Source: JASBTN01 sp965228805 | Lineage (GTDB): Bacteria; Pseudomonadota; Alphaproteobacteria; Rhodobacterales; Rhodobacteraceae | Reading direction: 5' to 3' | Assembly: GCF_965228805.1 (NCBI RefSeq) | Contig: NZ_CBDDIE010000003.1 | Span: forward strand, 3,472,001 to 3,536,000 | Length of the DNA: 64,000 bases | Shown here: piece after piece, positions 53,701 to 61,123 of the stretch | Layout of the letters: every line of letters begins with the position of its first letter | How positions within the stretch are numbered: position 1 is the first letter of the stretch | Notes under the pieces: model-generated | The model's input: only the letters and a program-made list of their open reading frames with translations | Databases searched by the model: none | What the model was told of the DNA's origin: nothing | Translations under genes and position numbers: made by a program

Positions 53701-55080
53701 CGTGATCCGTGCCGTGCCCACGCCTTCGAGCCGCGTGTCGATCCCGCCGGTGGCGCCGGACACATCCGTGACCGCAACGTCCAACCCGGTGCTGCCTGGT
53801 CTGGCGACGGCTTCTATGCCCACGCCACCGCTGGAGGCCACCGCCCCATCGAGATCGAGGCGCAACAGCCCCGCCGCGCTTTCGGCCAGGACGCCGCCCA
53901 GGGCACCGGCAATCACACTGCCGGAGACCGATGTCAGCTCCAACCCGCCCGCACCGAACACCCCATTCGACAGGTCGAGCCCATAGGCATTCAGCCCGGA
54001 CACGTCGCCGCCAACCGCAACCGTAACCCCGGCGTGTCCCGCATTCACCGCCGCGATCCCCGTGCCCTGGCCAATGACCGCGCCGGTGCCCGTTGTGACC
54101 GACACCGTTCCGGTGGCCCCGGCGGTATTGCCAACGGTGATTGCCGCTACGTCCAGAGCACCTCCGCTCAACCCGCCGCTGACGCCTCCCGCGCCGGTCG
54201 TGACGCTGAGCAGGCCGGTGCCCTGCTGATCCACGGCAATGGCGCCTGCCTGATCCGAGGTCACGGCACCCGTAAGGGTCAGGTTGATGTCACCACCATG
54301 GCCTGTGGCCTCGATCCCCGTACCGCTGATCGCACCGATGGAGCCGGTCAGATCCACGAGGATACCGCCCGTAGCTCCCAGGCCAGGGCTGCCGCCGCGC
54401 AGCACCCCACCGCCTGTGGTGCCCGAAATGTTCGCAGTTCCGTCCAGAACGATCGCTCCACCCGCCGAGTTCGACAGGTCGACCCCCACCCCGCCGACGC
54501 CCGCGCCAATCACCGTACCGCCCAGGGTCACGTCCACCGCACTCTCCGGGGTCGTGTTGGTGACACCAAGCGCTGTGCCCTCGGCGCTGAGCAGGGCAAG
54601 TCCCGACCCGTTCACCACCACGCCCAGCCGCTGGTAAAGCGCGATCGCTCCCAGCCCGGTACTGTCCGACGTGGTCAGGCCGAAACCGGGCGCCAGATCC
54701 ACCACGACCGGATGACCCGCCACCCCACCCAGAAACGCCCCGGGTTCACCGCCCAGCGCAGCACCGCTACACAGCCATTGCCCGTTGCCCTGATCGGCGC
54801 AACTGCCCGCCAATGCAGGTCCGGCCCCCAGTCCCACGCAGCCCAATGCCAGGCCCAGCGCGCTGGACAGCAGGCACGAGGACATGAGCGTGGAGCCAAG
54901 CTGCCTCCCTGTCTGGTTGGGGAAACCCGTCAAAACCTGAAGAGCGGTCGGCGCCAAAAACCCACACCGCATCTGCGCAGGCACGCCAAAGGCGCCGAGC
55001 ACCCTTCGCGTCCCGGTTGCGTTCTTGTCCTGCCGAAAGGGCCAGCCCGTTGCGGCAGCTGCTGCGGGCCTGACGGTCAT
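47716..55080 (-). CDS. Very large autotransporter adhesin-like protein (about 2,454 residues)
   Basis: The start at 55080 has GAGGAG upstream and gives an extended signal region ending ...GAGPALA before GSCADQGNG. The passenger (about residues 90-2,150) is built of degenerate Gly/Val/Thr-rich units. They alternate about 43 residues apart around phrases such as VRLTATGLISG, GHGVVVETT and DVTLGGTVIGAGVGGV, typical of a long beta-solenoid. The last about 280 residues form an autotransporter beta-barrel (AMRQDARLRLSPDGRFAGWLRFSGD ... GLGVSLGLRLAW, ending in an aromatic residue). Such proteins mediate adhesion or autoaggregation. The long plus-strand frame over 47815-50283 is antisense shadow. Transcription may start at TTGCAG-16-TATTTT (55238-55265). 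Confidence 0.9.
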   Translation of the reverse strand: MTVRPAAAAATGWPFRQDKNATGTRRVLGAFGVPAQMRCGFLAPTALQVLTGFPNQTGRQLGSTLMSSCLLSSALGLALGCVGLGAGPALAGSCADQGNGQWLCSGAALGGEPGAFLGGVAGHPVVVDLAPGFGLTTSDSTGLGAIALYQRLGVVVNGSGLALLSAEGTALGVTNTTPESAVDVTLGGTVIGAGVGGVGVDLSNSAGGAIVLDGTANISGTTGGGVLRGGSPGLGATGGILVDLTGSIGAISGTGIEATGHGGDINLTLTGAVTSDQAGAIAVDQQGTGLLSVTTGAGGVSGGLSGGALDVAAITVGNTAGATGTVSVTTGTGAVIGQGTGIAAVNAGHAGVTVAVGGDVSGLNAYGLDLSNGVFGAGGLELTSVSGSVIAGALGGVLAESAAGLLRLDLDGAVASSGGVGIEAVARPGSTGLDVAVTDVSGATGGIDTRLEGVGTARITSGGQVAGGSGSGIDLTVLGSGGAGGAEITATGAVTGQPYGIRLTQGGLGSTRVETGAGAIRATDLVNGTGILVDVSAGNAAGVTVVTGSSAVSGGEGLVVSAPDGSVDATIGGAVTGHADDAVRVEGGSSGATLDVAVGVALTGAQDGLDVAVDDGGVTLIGAGNMTGTTGVGLRVVQSGGSGDLVLSTGAVTGGMQGVLLENQGAGGISVVSAGLVQGGSGSAVEAATLGDAGLSVDLQGGALSSADAGVVLTDFGTGTLRLVTGVGSLLRGATDGAHLVNHGGTLEVAAAGTIEGITGAGLIAESRSGGGGMDVQVTSVSGATHGVVLTQDGTGEMRLTATGAISGSAGDSISARVGNTGSGEMILAVDEVTGAQGGIRAIHDGMAGGLDITAAGAVAGQADAGITAINAVMFPGTLGGVSITTQDTVDGATRGIYAVNGGSGDLVLDAHGTITGAGGEGVRVENGATGGRMDLSVAGVSGQGDAIYAENLGSGESRLTVTSGALVQGAGGNGVALSHQGAGNVTLAVHSSATVRGTGGHGMTLVSTGGSVASTRTATVGLGALVEGSGHGIGASVSGGRLSVIGTGAVRGLSGDGLRAEISGTGGDVGISLRSAEGAVNGISILNQGLGAVQVLSDGTLTGATGHGLWVEQGVTTQGGVTVDVAAVSGQAGGILVDHKGQAGVIQVTTQGLVEATGSTAIGLVARNSDGGPGLGGILVETRAVSGGAGGIAVDNIGADVTSVIAHGLIDGGSGDAVVVQTGAVGTDLSVTTQGLTGAGAGLMARNLGTGGSTLSVFGDVAAGTFGVDAAHDGAGALNLSVGGNVTVGAADGIGVRAVATRAVSGGLTATLHSGTAVEGGQHGVVVGAQGGTVRLTASGVIQGVTGTGLAVELGAGVHGAVLQVGEVSGGTTGIDLSASAQGLVTLTLAGPVSGGSGAGLVVGGTADQQGAISVEAAGVITGGLVGVQATQAGSGSLTVVAQEMVRASTGAGVVAGLSGAASELEVRLTGVEAATSAVSLSNLGAGETVLAASGLLRGDAGHGAYVEAGANSAGVTVDLAGVQANGDGVVLNSAGGGVVRLDQSGTVTAGTSGVRVNSTGAAQVDVALAQDITGQDGYGVQLAGAGAITLTQTGGTISGTLAGLHVTGEGGPIILSLAGNVSASAGTGVSVLNSGAGGVRLTATGLISGQGGHGVVVETTAPGSAPATVLPGLAVDLALAEVTGDQTGIGVIHRGAGDMRLTASGAIQAGSGAGVQVTTGVSSGAVTLDLDGTVSGGSAGVSLLAEGTGSVDVDLSGAVDVSAGTGVMIQTGGGAGDLTLTTAAVSASDNGVVAVHGGTGDLIFTPTGDIAVDTGVGLDLMREQAGRIDLTLGAGREVVGGAIGLRTGNVTGGETVLDLSGTVAGDVALAVLGETGSLSRVTLRDGATLRGPVALTSDAGNSVTTVAAGAVIDGAVILGEGDDSLSIAGADLSLVTLLDGGGDAFGADGWDVLLLADVSQGFLAEALIGWEEITLTGETVLGIGAGAWQAGHVDIGAEAALVLLGGRVDLAGGLTLSGQLGMQNGVVGDALTVGGDFSGGGVVFVDVDFSTATADRLTIGGDVLPGDTPTVLAVEDVSVGDATGAAVVLVDVDGATGDGDFVLAGGPIYKGAFGYDLRLTSAGEWVLAEGFSIMSSSVEATPSVLRGFGLMPTLAMRQDARLRLSPDGRFAGWLRFSGDVQDTSLVTQSGADVTSREAAGLEAGIELRSEVTSGAGHWVLGGSIHSGIVRGTVASETGQAAIDAEGWGLGASLSWLGDGGSWVDLQGRVSWQKTDLTSSATGPLLTAHDSTVWALGVDAGQRIVLGDHGALVPQVQLSFARVEAGEGEDSLGNDIVLGRNDSLTGRVALTYEFGPAGETGRHDVTGNGTRRHPFHVMLGVSHDLSGEDQVEVAGAELTAAAPRTWGEVGLGGRWTFAKGHEFYAEGSYRQPLGGGAPGDRGLGVSLGLRLAW

Positions 55081-55395
55081 GCGCCGCCTACTCCTCTTAC
55101 GGGTCGAACCCTGTTCCCCCGTCCCGGCCAGACATACTCCCGGGACCAATCGCTCTTCACAGCATAGGGCGGCTTGCCGGTGTCATACCTGTGGCCTACC
55201 GCTCCAATGAGGTTCTAGCACAGCGTGAAAGACGGGCAAAATAGGGAAAGCATCAACACCTGCAAGTGCCGTACCAGGGGTCGCCGTGCTTTGCGCTTAT
55301 TTTTCAGATAGTTCTCCTGGCAGGCCGGTGCCTGACCCCGGACACAAGACCGGCAACCCCCGGATGTATCCTCTGACGCCCCATCATTGGAATTG
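55081..55395 (-). promoter_or_regulatory. Upstream region of the autotransporter gene
   Basis: These 315 bases hold no convincing gene. On the minus strand TTGCAG and TATTTT are 16 bases apart (55265-55238), a plausible sigma-70 promoter for the autotransporter with a leader of about 150 bases. No repeat or palindrome of note is seen. Confidence 0.3.
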
Positions 55396-56499
55396 CTATT
55401 CTGCGGCTTCGACCCCGTCCTGCAGATCGGAAAGAATCACATTCTCCTGCCCGGCTGCATGTCCTTCCCCCCCCGCCATGGCCTGTTCAAAGAAAGTGGC
55501 TTGGGCGCGCCCACCGTCCTTGGAGGCATAGAGGGCGATGTCGGCATCCTCCAGCATCTGGTCTGCCACGGGCGTTGCATAGAGGGTCGACTCCACCATG
55601 CCGATGCTGGCCGAGATGCGACAGACGTCGCCGCGAAAGTCGACCGGTTCCTCAAGCCGTGTGATCATGCGCTCGGCAACGGATTGCAACCGATCACGAT
55701 CGGTGAGGCCAGGGAAGATCAGCACGAACTCATCGCCACCAACCCGCGCGACCGTGTCATCCTCGCGGGTTTCTTCCAGCAGGATGCGTGCCACCTCTTG
55801 CAACACATGGTCGCCCGCCGCATGGCCCAACGTGTCATTGACCGCCTTGAAGTGATCCAGATCCAGATGCATCAGGGTAAAGGGCATGCGACGGCTGATC
55901 AGCCGGTGCAACACCTCATTGAGTGACAGGCGGTTGGACAGGCCGGTCAGCATGTCGGAGCCAGCCCGGGCCATCGCCTCGTCCTTTTCGCCTTGCAGCT
56001 TGGTCGACAGTTGTCCACTGGCGGCCTGGGCCAGAGATTTCGACTCCATGATATAGAGCATGTCCAGGGTCAGATCGGTGGGTGCAAAATCGGAACCCGC
56101 CAGGCCGTAACGCGCCACGGCATCGATCACCGAGACACCGAAGCTGAGGTTCAGTAGCACCTGGTTCTTGCCCGGCAGGCAGACCGCCGTGCCGATCAAC
56201 TGCGTCGCGTGGGCATCCCGCAGGCGCACGTAGATCTTGACCCCTTCATTGGCGCAGACATCCGCAATCGACTGGATGCGGCGCGGACGGCGCAGCTCGA
56301 AGGCCCGCAGAAAGCTCTGCCCCTCCATGTCCGGATAGGGCAGCACCTTGGCCAGGGTTGGCCCCACGTGGCGGATCACGCCGCGGGCATCCACCAGCAG
56401 ATTCATCGGCATCATCTGATCCAGATTGGCCATCTTCAGGGCAATGCTCGTACCAGGTGTCAGACCCTGCATGCGTCCCCGTGTCACCTGTTTGTTCAT
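55396..56499 (-). CDS. GGDEF diguanylate cyclase with H-NOX-associated (HNOBA-like) sensory domain
   Basis: The 367-residue protein has an N-terminal HNOBA/PAS-like region (MPMNLLVDARGVIRHVGPTLAKVL ... TLDMLYIMESKSLAQ) and a C-terminal GGDEF domain. The catalytic loop RVGGDEFVLIF is intact. The inhibitory I-site R-E-D-D lies five residues upstream of GGDEF, so c-di-GMP product inhibition is likely. The start overlaps the H-NOX-like stop (ATGA). The pair should act together: signal perceived by the H-NOX-like protein changes c-di-GMP output. The adjacent autotransporter could be a target in biofilm or adhesion control, but that is inference. Confidence 0.92.
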   Translation of the reverse strand: MNKQVTRGRMQGLTPGTSIALKMANLDQMMPMNLLVDARGVIRHVGPTLAKVLPYPDMEGQSFLRAFELRRPRRIQSIADVCANEGVKIYVRLRDAHATQLIGTAVCLPGKNQVLLNLSFGVSVIDAVARYGLAGSDFAPTDLTLDMLYIMESKSLAQAASGQLSTKLQGEKDEAMARAGSDMLTGLSNRLSLNEVLHRLISRRMPFTLMHLDLDHFKAVNDTLGHAAGDHVLQEVARILLEETREDDTVARVGGDEFVLIFPGLTDRDRLQSVAERMITRLEEPVDFRGDVCRISASIGMVESTLYATPVADQMLEDADIALYASKDGGRAQATFFEQAMAGGEGHAAGQENVILSDLQDGVEAAE

Positions 56500-57086
56500 C
56501 CGCCTGCTCCCACCGCCAGATCGAAGGCGCGCCCTTCCTGAAACCCTGTGTCCAGAAGGCTGATCGAGATCGTCTCCTCCTGCCCGGTGCGTCCCACGTA
56601 GTCGAGCAGCGCCAGCGCACCGTAGTCATCCGCCAGCGCGCGCAGCATGCCCAGGAACACATGGGCGAAACCGGCCATCTTACTGGTCACCGCCAGGGTG
56701 TATTCGCCACTGCCTTCTTCGTTCAGTTCAAGCTCCGGCAGCTCCAGTTCCTGCACCGCAAGGCGAGCCCGGCCCGGCAGGTCATCGAGCGAATGCAGGA
56801 AATCCTCGTAATCCACACCGCCGAACCGCAACAGGCGCCGCACCCGTTCCGAGCTTTCGTGGGTCACCATGAAGGTGCCCAAGTCTTCCAGCAAATCCTC
56901 GCGCGGCTTTTCCAGCCGCGCGGAGGCCACGGCGAGCACACGGTCGGTCAGCTCATCCGCATAAACATACATGGGCTCGAAACTGTCGAACCCGCAATCG
57001 ATCTCCTCCATCACCGCAGCCCAGTGCCCGTCGCCATAGGTGCGGCGGAGGAAGTTTTCCAACGACCTGTTGATCAGACCGTGCAT
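56496..57086 (-). CDS. H-NOX-like protein lacking the proximal haem histidine
   Basis: The 196-residue protein starts MHGLINRSLENFLRRTYG, the H-NOX (haem-nitric oxide/oxygen) fold signature. Its C-terminal part aligns with guanylate cyclase H-NOX: FLHSLDDLPGRARLAV against FLQNLDALHDHLATIY. By this alignment the haem ligand histidine is Pro104, and the YxSxR haem-propionate motif reads V133-T-S-K-M137. Haem binding in the usual way is therefore unlikely, or the ligand is different. It is followed, with a stop/start overlap, by an HNOBA-GGDEF gene. A role in sensing another cofactor or in protein-protein regulation is open. Confidence 0.85.
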   Translation of the reverse strand: MHGLINRSLENFLRRTYGDGHWAAVMEEIDCGFDSFEPMYVYADELTDRVLAVASARLEKPREDLLEDLGTFMVTHESSERVRRLLRFGGVDYEDFLHSLDDLPGRARLAVQELELPELELNEEGSGEYTLAVTSKMAGFAHVFLGMLRALADDYGALALLDYVGRTGQEETISISLLDTGFQEGRAFDLAVGAGG

Positions 57087-57272
57087 GTAACTCACCCTCT
57101 GCTAGTTTCAGGCAGGTTACGTGGCAGGAGTTAAGAAACGGTTCGTTCCTATTCGAAAGGAGATATACGCGATCACGGATATGTGAGCGAACCACGCCCG
57201 GGCCAGACTAAAAAGAAAACAAGACCTTCCGATGACGAAAGGCCTTGCGCGGATCCAACTGCCGGTATGGCG

Positions 57273-58826
57273 TCAGAAATCCGTGGGCGCGCCACCTTCG
57301 ACCTTGCGCCGTTCGACGAAAGCTTCCAGCTCCTCGCGGTTCGCCTCGTCCATCGGCGGGGCCTCGAACTCGGCGATGATTTCCTTGAACTTGCGATGCG
57401 CCCGCTCGGCCGTCCATGTACCGCCGTTGACCTCCCAAGCTTCATAGTTGGCCCAGTCCGACAGGAAGGGCTGGTAGAAGGCGGTCGTATAGCGCTCCTG
57501 CGTATGCTGTGTGCCGAAGAAGTGGCCGTCGTTCCCGACCTCACGGATTGCATCCAGCGCGATATCGTCAGGCGACGTAGACCAGGTCACCGGCTCCATA
57601 TAGCGCTGGATCTGTTGCAGGATCTCGCAATCCATGACGAATTTCTCGGGGCTGGCGATCAGCCCGCCTTCGAGCCACCCGGCGGCGTGATAGACCATGT
57701 TGGTGCCCGACTGCACCGAGGCCCAGAGACTGTTCGAGGTCTCCCACACGCTCTGCCCATCCGGCACATTCGCGGCACAGACCCCGGACGAGCGCATCGG
57801 CAAGCCATAGAACCGCGCCATCTGCCCGGTCATCTGGGTCGACCGCATGTATTCCGGCGTACCGAAGGCGGGCGCGCCGGTCTTCATATCGACGTTGGAG
57901 GTAAAGGTGCCAATCACGCAGGACACGCCGGGGTTTACATATTGCGCAAGCGCAATGGCGCAAAGCCCTTCGGCCAGAGATTGCGCGACGGCACCTGCCA
58001 TGGTCACCGGGGCCATGGCACCGGCCAGCGTGAAGGGCGTGACCACCAGGGCCTGCCCGCGCCGCGCCAGCCGCAGCCAACCATCCATCATCGGGAAGTC
58101 GTGCTTCAAGGGCGAGGTGGAGTTGATGTTCGTGTACATCTTGGGCGAGGCCTCGAACTCCTCGTGGCTCCAGCCCCCGGCGATGCGCACCATCTCCATC
58201 GCATCCTCGACCCGTTCCTTGCCCAGGCTATAGGCATGGGGCACCTTGTCGGTCAGGGTCAGCTTGTCATAGAGCACATCCAGGTGGCGCACACTGGCAT
58301 GAACGTCCACGGGTTCCACCGGATAGCCACCGGCGAAATGGATGCAGTTGAAATACTGTGTGAGTTTCAGCAGGTTGGCGCATTGTTCGCGGTTGCCGGG
58401 CACCTTCTTACCCAGCTCCATGTCCCAGTAGTTGGGCGGAGAAGACACGTTGCCGAAGACCATGTTCCGGCCACCGATGGTGATCTTGCGATCGGGGTTG
58501 CGCGGTGTGATGTCGAACTGGCTGGGGGCCTTGGCGACCATCTCCATGATCCAGTCGCGCCCCATGCGCACGTTGTCGCCGTTCACGATGCAACCCGCCT
58601 CGCGCAGAAGCTCCTTGGCCTCGGGGTTGTAGAACTCGATCCCGATCTCTTCGAGGATGGTCATCGCCCCCTCGTGGATCGCCTGGATGCCCTCATCCGT
58701 CAGCGGTTCGGTGGGCGCGTCCATGTTGACGGGGATGCGCCAATCCATCTGCTGGATCGCGCCTGCAGGGCGGGCGTGGCCTGCGCGGCCACCGGAGCGG
58801 CGGCGTTTGGGTCGGTCTGCACACAT
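57273..58826 (-). CDS. Trimethylamine-methyltransferase (MttB) family protein, non-pyrrolysine type
   Basis: The 517-residue protein (from ATG 58826) carries MttB-family blocks: LTDEGIQAIHEGAMTILEEIGIEFYNPEA, FTLAGAMAPVTMAGAVAQSLAEGL and GLPMRSSGVCAANVPDGQSVWETSNSLWAS. HAAGWLEGGLIASPEKFV follows. There is no in-frame UAG, so it lacks pyrrolysine, as in the glycine-betaine methyltransferases of this family. A paralog is cut by the left window edge. It is divergent from a TMADH-like flavoprotein, suggesting a shared methylamine or betaine route. The corrinoid partner is not in the window. Confidence 0.9.
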   Translation of the reverse strand: MCADRPKRRRSGGRAGHARPAGAIQQMDWRIPVNMDAPTEPLTDEGIQAIHEGAMTILEEIGIEFYNPEAKELLREAGCIVNGDNVRMGRDWIMEMVAKAPSQFDITPRNPDRKITIGGRNMVFGNVSSPPNYWDMELGKKVPGNREQCANLLKLTQYFNCIHFAGGYPVEPVDVHASVRHLDVLYDKLTLTDKVPHAYSLGKERVEDAMEMVRIAGGWSHEEFEASPKMYTNINSTSPLKHDFPMMDGWLRLARRGQALVVTPFTLAGAMAPVTMAGAVAQSLAEGLCAIALAQYVNPGVSCVIGTFTSNVDMKTGAPAFGTPEYMRSTQMTGQMARFYGLPMRSSGVCAANVPDGQSVWETSNSLWASVQSGTNMVYHAAGWLEGGLIASPEKFVMDCEILQQIQRYMEPVTWSTSPDDIALDAIREVGNDGHFFGTQHTQERYTTAFYQPFLSDWANYEAWEVNGGTWTAERAHRKFKEIIAEFEAPPMDEANREELEAFVERRKVEGGAPTDF

Positions 58827-59004
58827 GGTCGGCTCTCCTGTTCGTTTCACCCACGATGGCGGGCTAGGAGGCATGCGCCAATTCGATTTCCGACAAAGGA
58901 TGTCGTTTTTAGCTGAAGGGCTGCCGCATGGGGGCGTCGATTTCGGGAAAACTTCTTGCCTCGGCCACATTCAACTCCCCAGATATGCGGGAAGGAGGAC
59001 AGCC

Positions 59005-60945
59005 ATGACAGCCACCCTTTTCACGCCCCTGCGCCTGGGGCCGATGGAGATCCGCAACCGCATCGTGTCGACCGGCCATGATACAACCCTGCCGGTGGAT
59101 GATCGCGTGAACGACGCGCTGATCGCCTATCACCGGGCGCGGGCGGCAGGTGGCGTGGGGCTGATCGTTTCCCAGGTCACCGGGGTGCATGAAACTGCGC
59201 GCTATACGTCGCATGTCCTGATGGGAGTGGATGACGGCTGCATCCCCGGTTTCACGCGGTTGGCAAAGGCGGTTCAGGCGGAAGGAGCCAAGCTGGTGGT
59301 GCAGCTGTTTCACCCCGGTCGCGAAATCATGGAGACGTCGGACGGCACCCTGCCGGTGGCCTATGCGCCCTCCGCCGTGCCCTCGGAACGGTTCCACACC
59401 ATCCCCCGTGCCCTGAGCACGGGTATGATTGCCGAGATCATCGCAGGCTACGGCGCGGCCGCCGCTCGGATGGAGCGCGCTGGTGTGGATGGGGTCGAGC
59501 TGGTCGCCTCGCACGGCTACCTTCCTGCGCAGTTCCTGAACCCGAATGTGAACCTGCGCGAGGATAAGTGGGGCGGCACGCTGGAGAACCGCGCGCTCTT
59601 CCTACTCTCAGCCCTGGCGACCATCCGCGCCGCCACCGGGCCGGGCTTCGCCGTCGGGTTGCGGATTACCGGCGAGGAACATGACGATTTCGGTGTTGAA
59701 GGCTCGGACGTCCTTCAGGCAATACAATGGGCTGCTCCCCTCCTGGACTATGTCTCAATCGCCGAAGGCAGCTCCGCCACCCTGGGCGCCTCGGTGCATA
59801 TCGCCCCGCCGATGTTCTTCGACCCGGGCTATACCGCGCCCTTTGCGGCACGGGTGAAACAGGCCGTGGAAGTGCCGGTGATCGTTACCGGACGCATCAA
59901 CCAGCCACAGGAGGCCGAGGCGGTGCTCTCCGCCGGGCAGGCGGATGCCTGCGGCATGACCCGCGCGCTGATCTGCGATCCGAGGATGCCGGTGAAAGCC
60001 GCCGAGGATCGGTTTGACGACATCCGCGCCTGTATCGGTTGCAACCAGGCCTGTATCGGGCATTTCCACAAGGGCGTGCCGATCTCCTGCATCCAACACC
60101 CGGAGACAGGGCGAGAGCTGTCTTACGCCGCCCTGCCCCCGGCGGAGCCGGTGAAGGATGTTGTCGTGGTGGGCGGAGGCCCCGCCGGTATGAAAGCCGC
60201 TGCCGTCGCCGCCGCGCGCGGGCACCGGGTGGTGCTGCACGAGGCCGCGGCGCAGCTGGGCGGTCAGGCACTTCTGGCCCAGGCCCTGCCCGGCCGGGCC
60301 GAGTTCGGCGGGATCGTCACCAACCTCGCACGGGAGATGGAGCTGGCCGGGGTGGAGGTGCGCCTGAACAGCCCGGCCTCGGTCGAGATGCTGCAAGGGG
60401 CCGAGGCGGTGATCCTGGCCACCGGCGCTACCCCGCGCATTCCGGATGGGTTCGAGGCGGATGAGGCCCATGTCGTCACTGCCTGGGACGTGCTGCGCGG
60501 CGAAGCCAACCCGGGCGGATCCGTGGTGATCGCCGACTGGCGCGCGGATTGGATCGGGCTTGGCCTGGCCGAGGCAATGGCGGCGGCGGGCCGCCGGGTG
60601 CGGCTCTGCGTCAACGGGATCGCGGCGGGGGAGCTGTTGCAGAGCTACGTGCGCGACACGATGCTGAAACGGGCGCTCACGCTCGGGGTGGAGATCATTC
60701 CCTATGCGCGGCTCTACGGCGCCGATGGCACCACCGGCTATTTCCAGAACATCGCCACCGGCGAGGCGATGATCCTCGAAGAGATGGACACGCTGATCCT
60801 GGCCCAGGGGCACCGCTCCGAGGACAGCCTGCTGGCAGAATGCGAAGCGGCGGGCCTGCCGGTCACTGGCATCGGCGACTGCATGGCTCCCCGCACGGCG
60901 GAGGAAGCGGTGCTGGAAGGGCTGCGCGCGGGCTGGTCGATTTGA
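59005..60945 (+). CDS. TMADH/2,4-dienoyl-CoA-reductase-type iron-sulfur flavoprotein, DgcA-like
   Basis: The 646-residue protein has an N-terminal old-yellow-enzyme barrel (TPLRLGPMEIRNRIVSTGHD, FHPGREI, HGYLPAQFLNPNVNLREDKWGG). A 4Fe-4S cysteine set follows (CIGCNQACIGHFHKG then CIQHPE). C-terminal FAD/NAD modules (VVVVGGGPAGMKAA) complete the trimethylamine dehydrogenase layout. Related proteins demethylate dimethylglycine (DgcA) or other N-methyl compounds. The start at 59005 has GGAGGA upstream. It is divergent from the MttB-type gene and could act on dimethylglycine before sarcosine oxidase; this is inferred. Confidence 0.9.
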   Translation: MTATLFTPLRLGPMEIRNRIVSTGHDTTLPVDDRVNDALIAYHRARAAGGVGLIVSQVTGVHETARYTSHVLMGVDDGCIPGFTRLAKAVQAEGAKLVVQLFHPGREIMETSDGTLPVAYAPSAVPSERFHTIPRALSTGMIAEIIAGYGAAAARMERAGVDGVELVASHGYLPAQFLNPNVNLREDKWGGTLENRALFLLSALATIRAATGPGFAVGLRITGEEHDDFGVEGSDVLQAIQWAAPLLDYVSIAEGSSATLGASVHIAPPMFFDPGYTAPFAARVKQAVEVPVIVTGRINQPQEAEAVLSAGQADACGMTRALICDPRMPVKAAEDRFDDIRACIGCNQACIGHFHKGVPISCIQHPETGRELSYAALPPAEPVKDVVVVGGGPAGMKAAAVAAARGHRVVLHEAAAQLGGQALLAQALPGRAEFGGIVTNLAREMELAGVEVRLNSPASVEMLQGAEAVILATGATPRIPDGFEADEAHVVTAWDVLRGEANPGGSVVIADWRADWIGLGLAEAMAAAGRRVRLCVNGIAAGELLQSYVRDTMLKRALTLGVEIIPYARLYGADGTTGYFQNIATGEAMILEEMDTLILAQGHRSEDSLLAECEAAGLPVTGIGDCMAPRTAEEAVLEGLRAGWSI

Positions 60946-61027
60946 CGATCCCACAAATCAGGGTGCCTGAAAGCCCGTGCAGGGCTTGCAAAAACCAAGC
61001 GCAGAGAGGCCCCCCATCGGTCGGCAG

Positions 61028-61115
61028 CGGTCCGAATGGACCGCGAGAGGTGAAAGCAAAATTATTAAATAATTTTCGGTGGCGCGGCGATGGCACGGTT
61101 CTGACGAACCGTGCC
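61028..61115. terminator. Hairpin cluster between the flavoprotein and HAD genes
   Basis: GCGGTCC-GAAT-GGACCGC (61028-61045), AAAATTATT-A-AATAATTTT (61058-61076) and GGCACGGTTC-TGAC-GAACCGTGCC (61092-61115) lie in series in the gap between convergent genes. The middle one resembles the AAAATT-type arms at 12229 and 21518. At least one probably terminates each gene. Confidence 0.6.
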
Positions 61116-61123
61116 CACCAGCC

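Noticed and set aside
48000..54000. Repetitive DNA that might be a CRISPR array
   Set aside because: The periodicity is protein-coded and degenerate; there are no identical direct repeats with uniform spacers and no cas genes.
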